Assembly: GCA_027604685.1 (NCBI GenBank)
Contig: JADHYX010000068.1
Location: forward strand, 1 to 64,000
Reading direction: 5' to 3'
Origin: Lobulomyces angularis
Lineage: Eukaryota > Chytridiomycota > Chytridiomycetes > Lobulomycetales > Lobulomycetaceae
DNA length: 64,000 nt
Position 1 is the first letter of the stretch. Each line of letters starts with the position of its first letter. The notes under the pieces were generated by a model that saw nothing but the letters and a program-made list of their open reading frames with translations, did no database searches and was not told the origin of the DNA. The translations under genes were made by a program, and so were the position numbers. Of this stretch, positions 58,830-64,000 are shown piece after piece.

Positions 58830-60656
58830 ATGACAAAGAAAAAGATATCAATTTCTGTGAAGTATGTAGTGTTTTTTCAAACTGCAGTTGTGGTGAAGAA
58901 AAAAGTTAAATTGGCAATTCCATAACCATTTCTGTATTTAGGGTTTGTTAGTCTTTTTAATCCCGCTGTTGATATCACTAAATTCGATTCAAGAATCTAA
59001 TCAAATTGGTATCAGTACTTCCTTTGGGATTGCCTCAAATTTAGCTAAAATAATACAATTTCATGCAAGTACAATCACCACCATGCAAATTGGTAATAAA
59101 AAATTTATAATATTTTTAAACAATCGCTAATTCGATTAAATTATAAACTTTGTAGACAATTTTTTTTTAAAAAACGAAATAATGGTAAACGAATATGAGA
59201 ATTTGTTTCGGTCTACAAATACTAGTTTTGATTCCTTCGATACACTATATTATGTGCTAATAAACATGGTAATATTACCGTACTTTACAGCTTTGTGGTA
59301 AAACAAAAATAAATTTTTTAAAAAGGAGGAAAACTCCTTGTTGCCGGAAGTACCTTACATTTACTATTATTCGATGACAGAAAAGACCTTTTTTGGAATT
59401 TCTTCGAAAGTAAATGGAGTAAGGAAAGTACTTACTTTGTACGAAGACATTCCTGATGGGTGTAAAGTCTGTCCAAGCTACAACAATACGCTGCAAAATA
59501 ATATCACATTATACTTTCATGTTATTGATCCTGTCACAAACTGGCCATCGGAAAATAACATCACTTTCGCAGAAAATTATACTATAACTAGCAGGCCATG
59601 GTACCAAAACGTTGAAAATCAAACATTTAATGGATTGGATAAAGTATTTAATGTTTGGACAAATGCATATACATTTCCTGGGGTCTTAGATACAGTTGGC
59701 ATTACATTAGTAAATCATTAAAACTTATTTGAATATTTAACAACTATTTACTAAATAATAACTTGCAGTCAAGACCTATATTTAGCTCTATAGGAGAGTT
59801 ATTGGGAATTATAGCCATTGATATGGTATTTTCAAGTTTAACTGAGAATCTCAAGCAATTAAAATTAACTGAGAATGGGTTTGCCTACATAATTGATAAA
59901 ACTGGAAAATTAATTGGTTCTACCTCGCATGAATCAGTTTATAACAATTCTTCTAAAATATTAAAACGACCTTCGCAAATGAGTGATGAAAGTATTAATT
60001 TAACTGGATTGTTCTTGGAGTCGATATTGACAGACGAATTCAACCAGAAGTATACTGAAGTTCAGGATTTCGATTTCTCAGTATTAGGGCAATTTAGGAA
60101 TTTTGAAGTAGACAATAAAATTTATTTTCAGTTAGAGCAAATCCCTAATCGATCTCCATTATTAATTATTGTAAATGGTGCTTTAAAAAGTGACTACGTT
60201 GGGAATATAACTTTAGTTGAAAAAGAGTTAAGCACCACCCTTTCACAGTCGACTTCAAAAATCGTGTTAATAGCTGTTGCAATTTTTTGTTTTGTCCTAA
60301 CTTTAAGTCTTGTGGGTACATATTTTTGGGTTATTAAACCTTTGCAATTAATAGTCGTTATAATGGATCAGGTAAGATAATTAAAAAAAAAATTTTCATT
60401 AAAACCTCTATTTCAGGCAACTCGGTTTGAGTTTAGTACACTAAGAAATAATGACATTATTAAAAAAAGGTCTGTTTTGAAGGAATTTGCTAGTTTACAA
60501 ACTAGTACAATCACCATGATTAAAAATTTTGCTGAGGCATTAGGAATGATGCAGAAACCATCTCATTCTGTCGCTGCAATTCATATAGGTAATCAAATTT
60601 TTTTCATTGTCTATTTTATCTGATGTTGCTTAGGGGATGAATCTAGTCGCATATAA
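58830..60656 (+). CDS. dCACHE-type membrane sensor with no visible output domain
   Basis: Transmembrane receptor-like protein. From 58830: MTKKKISISVKYVVFFQTAV joined to VGLLVFLIPLLISLNSIQES (TM 1). The extracellular dCACHE region runs from about 58990 to 60230, with GIASNLAKIIQFHASTITTM, LLPEVPYIYYYSMTEKTFFG, RPWYQNVENQTFNGLDKVFN, GELLGIIAIDMVFSSLTENL and NGFAYIIDKTGKLIGSTSHE. TM 2 is VLIAVAIFCFVLTLSLVGTY. A HAMP-like linker follows, ending in EFASLQTSTITMIKNFAEAL with the E-F-x2-L pattern seen before class III cyclases in related receptors. After GMMQKPSHSVAAIHI-GDESSRI the frame stops at 60654. No cyclase or kinase follows on this strand. Either a truncated copy or a receptor that signals by partner. 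Confidence 0.75.
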
Positions 60657-60804
60657 AAAAAACCAAATCTTAATTTATTTTTCAAAACCCTTTTACTTTT
60701 TATTATTTTTATTTCATGTAATAATCTATGATGTTTAAATATTGAATTTTTTAAATATTGAATAAAAAAAAATTTGTATTACTATGCGCTAAAAATTTTT
60801 CGAA

Positions 60805-61887
60805 CTAGTCAGTGCTCTGCAGTTTTTTATTTGATTTTCTTCTTTTCCTTTTCTTTTTTATAGAAGTCGACATAACATCATTAATGGATTCATCAATTTC
60901 GCTTAAATTCACATCTTTTTTTCTTTTCAAACTAGTCAAAGTTTTTTCCAAATCTTGAGATTTAACTTTTGAAACTGTATCTGATTCTTTAATTAAAGGT
61001 GCCGCTTCAAGTTTTGCTACTAATTTTGGAACTATTTTAGGCTTTTTCTTTTTACATGAAAGAGGATTAGGCGCAGCTGGTTTCTTTTTTTTATTATTAA
61101 AAGCTAAATTACTTTCACTTTCTTTTTGCTGGAGTTCCGCCTTCTTCAGAACTAAAATCTTTTCATGTGATAATGGTTTCGATTTTTCTAATTCCAACTA
61201 AAGCAAAATTTAGTTCCTGCTTCAAGTAATAATTTACCTCTTCTGCTCTCTTTGTTGTTGCAGGACTTGTTGGTTCCAAAATCATCACACTTTTGTTAAT
61301 ATATATCAGTGGAGTTCCAGGGATTTTTCTTAAAATTGATCTTAAATTTTTATCCTGAGTAGCAACGCAGTAACGAAACTTATTTTCCTCGCCTTGATAT
61401 TTCATAAAATTGTAAAAATTATCATAGATATCAAAAAAAAACCTAAAATCCCTTGAAAGCACTCAGCAGGGGACTTTGGAGGGTAGTGATTACACTTTCG
61501 TTTCTCCATGCTAGCGGCTATACTTGCAGGAACTTTATAATGGTACCCCAAAGTTTTCAACTCAACATGTACACAGTTAGTGGTCACTAGGTAAATCATA
61601 AGTAAACTATAAAATGAAATTGCTTACTTAATTTTACTTGAGCAGCAAATATCCTGGGTATTGATTCTTCTAAATTAGAATTCATTAAGTTTGCTGCATT
61701 CAAAAAAGTACCATCCACTGTATTTAAAAAATTTTTGGTTAAAAAAAAATAATTCAATTTTAAAGTAACAAAAGTTAAAAATTAGGTAATAACTATTACC
61801 TAACACTTGAAAAGGCTCCCTAAATTGGAAACTGTTTGTATAAACTGCCATAATTTTTTTCTGCTGCTTTTGTCGTTTCACTCTCAT
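60805..61887 (-). CDS. UTP23: UTP23, small-subunit processome PIN-domain protein
   Basis: Nucleolar rRNA-processing factor for 18S maturation. From 61887: MRVKRQKQQKKIMAVYTNSF, QFREPFQVL-VDGTFLNAANL, then LVTTNCVHVELKTLGYHYKV. The zinc-binding stretch is EKRKCNHYPPKSPAECFQGI. Then RYCVATQDKNLRSILRKIPG, TPLIYINKSVMILEPTSPAT. The C-terminus is the family's basic tail with PAAPNPLSCKKKKPK and KKKRKRRKSNKK, likely nucleolar targeting. As in other UTP23 proteins the PIN active site is probably inactive. About five exons. Confidence 0.92.
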
Positions 61888-62279
61888 TTAATTTGAATTA
61901 TATTATAGGTCAAAATTTTAAAGTGATTTTTTTATTTTTTTTTTTTTAAGTATTAAAAATATTAATAAGGATTAACTTTTTCCTTTTAATATTGATACTC
62001 AGTTTCCTTAATTATCTTATCTCGTGCATGTTTGCACTTAAATTAATTTTATATTATGTATCCTGGATGAATTTTCAGTTGTAGAGTTAACAAAATTTAA
62101 GGAATGCAGAAAATTAATAAATTAAAATTTGTTTTTGCAGAAACAATAAAGAGGAAAGAAGTTAGATAATTACAAACTTTTGTATTTTTGTGTTTAAACT
62201 AAGACTTCATTTAAAGTATCGTATTTGTTACACTTGGTTTTTTTTTTTTTTTTTTTTTTTAATAAATATATAATAAAAA
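61888..62279. other. Divergent intergenic region UTP23 / eIF3d
   Basis: Shared promoter of about 390 bp with a T22 run (62239-62260) 19 bp before the eIF3d ATG. No gene seen. Confidence 0.5.
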
Positions 62280-64000
62280 ATGGTAGCCAAGAAGCCAAGT
62301 AAAGAAATAGTTTTACCTTCCTTTAAACTTCCAGTCATTGATGTAAATCCCAATGGATTTGGTCCATGCAATTTGGTATTTAATTCTCAATTTAGCTTTA
62401 AATTTGATAACATTTTCGACTTAGCCAGTTGAGTTGTCAAGTGTTCCTTATGCTCCATATTCCAAATCCGAACGTGTTGGTAAGGTAGCAGACTGGACGG
62501 CTCCTACAGAAGGGCAATATCGGGATCAAGAGGGTGTGACCCAAACTAGAAGAAAACCAAGATTTGGAAATGAGCCTAGTTTTGGAGCTGGAAGTGCTGG
62601 ATTATTCATGTATCAACATTCTACTGAGGAGGAAGCATCATTTAGTGTTGTTGATCGCGCCACTAGTACTCGTAAGACAACTGGATTTAAAACTCAAAAA
62701 CCTAGAGTTTCAAAACATGCTAATGCTGCTGATCGGAGATTAATGACCACTGACCACAAGAAGAGGAGATATGGATATAATGACAAACCACAACGAATAA
62801 GGGATTCTAGTGTAACTGTAGCTCCCGACTGGAGAATAATAGAAGAAATAGATTTCAATAGATTAAACAAATTATTTTTTGATGTTGATGAACCTGAAGA
62901 TATGTATGAACAAATTTTTTTTACGATTCTGAAATATTTTCAATTTTTTGTGATGACATATCATTGAGACTGTTTTTCAACAGAATGACATTTCAAAATT
63001 CACACTGTCTGAAAAAAATTTTTTTATTTATAACTAATACTATTGAAAGATTCAGTTCTCTCATTAATAATTAAATTTTTTTTTTAGTGCTGTCACAAGT
63101 CAATTGAAATATTTAGATCAGAAGGTATATGATAGAGTTTCTACAAAAAATGATAAAATTTTGCATCATGTGGAGCATCCAATACCCAATTTCACTTCTA
63201 GCGATGATCCAATTCTTCAAAAGGTAACGATTAGCAAATTTATTTTAATTTTCATTCTAAAAATAGTTTGCTGCAAATGTAACTGGTGCCACGGTGTTTG
63301 CCACAGACGCCATTTTAGCAACTTTAATGTGTGCTTCTAGGTCAGTTTATTCTTGGGATCTTGTAATTGTGAAGGAGGGAAATAAAATTTTTATTGACAA
63401 AAGATATGATGCGTTATTTGTAAATGAAAATGCGGCAGATCCTCCAATGGAGAGTACTGATGATAATCCTAATACACCAGGAAATTTATCAAGCGAAGCA
63501 ACAGAAATTAATAGAGATTTTGCTCGTCAAATTTTGAAGGAAGATGAAAAGTATATATTTAAAGATTCAACTGAATTAGCAGGAGATGATCAGCCTATTG
63601 GTGCATATCGGTATAGAAAATGGGATCTTGGAGATGACATTACTTTAATAGCGCGTACTCAAATTGACGCTGCTATCCATCAACCTGGGTTTAATTCGCA
63701 ACAAGAAAGTGAATTTTTAGAGGCCAAAAAATCTGCCCACAATGCCCAGGAAACCATGTTTGTCACTGTCAAAGCATTGAACGAATTCGATTACAAAGCA
63801 CCTGGTGCTGGTGGAGCACCAGATTGGAGACAAAAATTAGATTCACAAAGAGGTGCTGTGATGGCCTCGGAAATGAAAAATAATGGTAATAAATTGGCTA
63901 AGTGGACTGTAGAAAGTATTTTATCAGGCGCAGATCAAATTCGCTTAGGTTTTGTTTCTAGAGTTCATACAAGAGATCCTAAAAGGCACACAGTTTTAGG
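62280..64000 (+). CDS. EIF3D: Eukaryotic translation initiation factor 3 subunit D (3' end beyond window)
   Basis: Cap-binding subunit of eIF3. Exon 1 (62280-62375) starts MVAKKPSKEIVLPSFKLPVI and DVNPNGFGPCNL. Exon 2, from 62425, reads PVELSSVPYAPYSKSERVGK and VADWTAPTEGQYRDQEG, with RDSSVTVAPDWRIIEEIDF. An intron (about 62900-63088) leads to VTSQLKYLDQKVYDRVSTKN; another near 63223-63270 leads to NVTGATVFATDAILATLMC. Then SRSVYSWDLVIVKEGNKIFI, DKRYDALFVNENAADPPME, YRKWDLGDDITLIARTQ and DWRQKLDSQRGAVMASEMKN. The frame is open at the window edge (...VHTRDPKRHTVL). Conserved throughout. Partial at the C-terminus. Confidence 0.94.

Overview
This AT-rich window (about 70-75% A+T by eye) is nuclear DNA of a eukaryote. 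Genes lie on both strands and carry many short GT-AG introns, mostly 37-110 nt, usually ending in a T-run plus TAG or AAG. The gene set points to an early-diverging, flagellated (zoosporic) fungus of the chytrid, Blastocladiomycota or Rozella type. Fungal markers are an APSES/KilA-N transcription factor, two Hal4/Hal5-type kinases, a HOM3-type aspartokinase, an ATG15 lipase and an SVP26 protein. IFT22, DYNLT1 (Tctex), katanin p60, an LRRC43-like LRR protein and a CNBD2-like cyclic-nucleotide-binding protein fit a cell that builds a flagellum. The species cannot be named from this window.

Layout. 0-7.3 kb: aspartokinase, a bHLH factor and a DEVH-box RNA helicase (all +). 7.5-11 kb: two tandem Hal4/5-like kinases (-). 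11.4-13.7 kb: IFT22 (-) and WDR89 (+). 14-18.5 kb: katanin p60 (-) and ATG15 lipase (+). 18.8-23.1 kb: a CNBD protein and a C2H2 zinc-finger protein (+). 23.3-24.3 kb: an unrecognised small gene (-). 24.6-26.0 kb: a RING-CH membrane E3 (+), with a paralogue at 34.1-35.3 kb (-). 26.6-31.8 kb: cytosolic HSP70 (-), a small unknown gene (+) and a MINDY deubiquitinase (-). 32.1-33.8 kb: DYNLT1 and TRAPPC2L (+). 35.3-38.1 kb: coding-like scraps and a disordered unknown protein (+). 38.2-42.1 kb: LRR protein and NMNAT (-). 42.1-44.9 kb: a small unknown gene (-) and a KIN1/MARK-like kinase with a KA1 domain (+). 45.1-48.3 kb: a GRAM-VASt sterol-transfer protein (-). 49.1-51.3 kb: APSES factor (+) and SVP26/TEX261 (-). 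52-54.6 kb: long-chain acyl-CoA synthetase (+). 55-58.6 kb: a coiled-coil protein (-) and NECAP (+). 58.8-61.9 kb: a dCACHE receptor without output domain (+) and UTP23 (-). 62.3 kb to the end: eIF3d (+), cut by the window edge.

There are no operons. Neighbours are mixed housekeeping genes: trafficking (TRAPPC2L, SVP26, NECAP, LAM-type sterol transfer), ribosome biogenesis and translation (UTP23, eIF3d, helicase), signalling (kinases, receptor) and the flagellum/microtubule set. Local duplication is evident twice (Hal kinases, RING-CH proteins). Long poly(dA:dT) tracts sit just upstream of many start codons. No tRNA, rRNA, CRISPR or intact transposon was seen. One 10-N assembly gap lies at 40247-40256. 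Exon borders were placed by reading splice sites and frame by eye, so spans for multi-exon genes are start-to-stop including introns.
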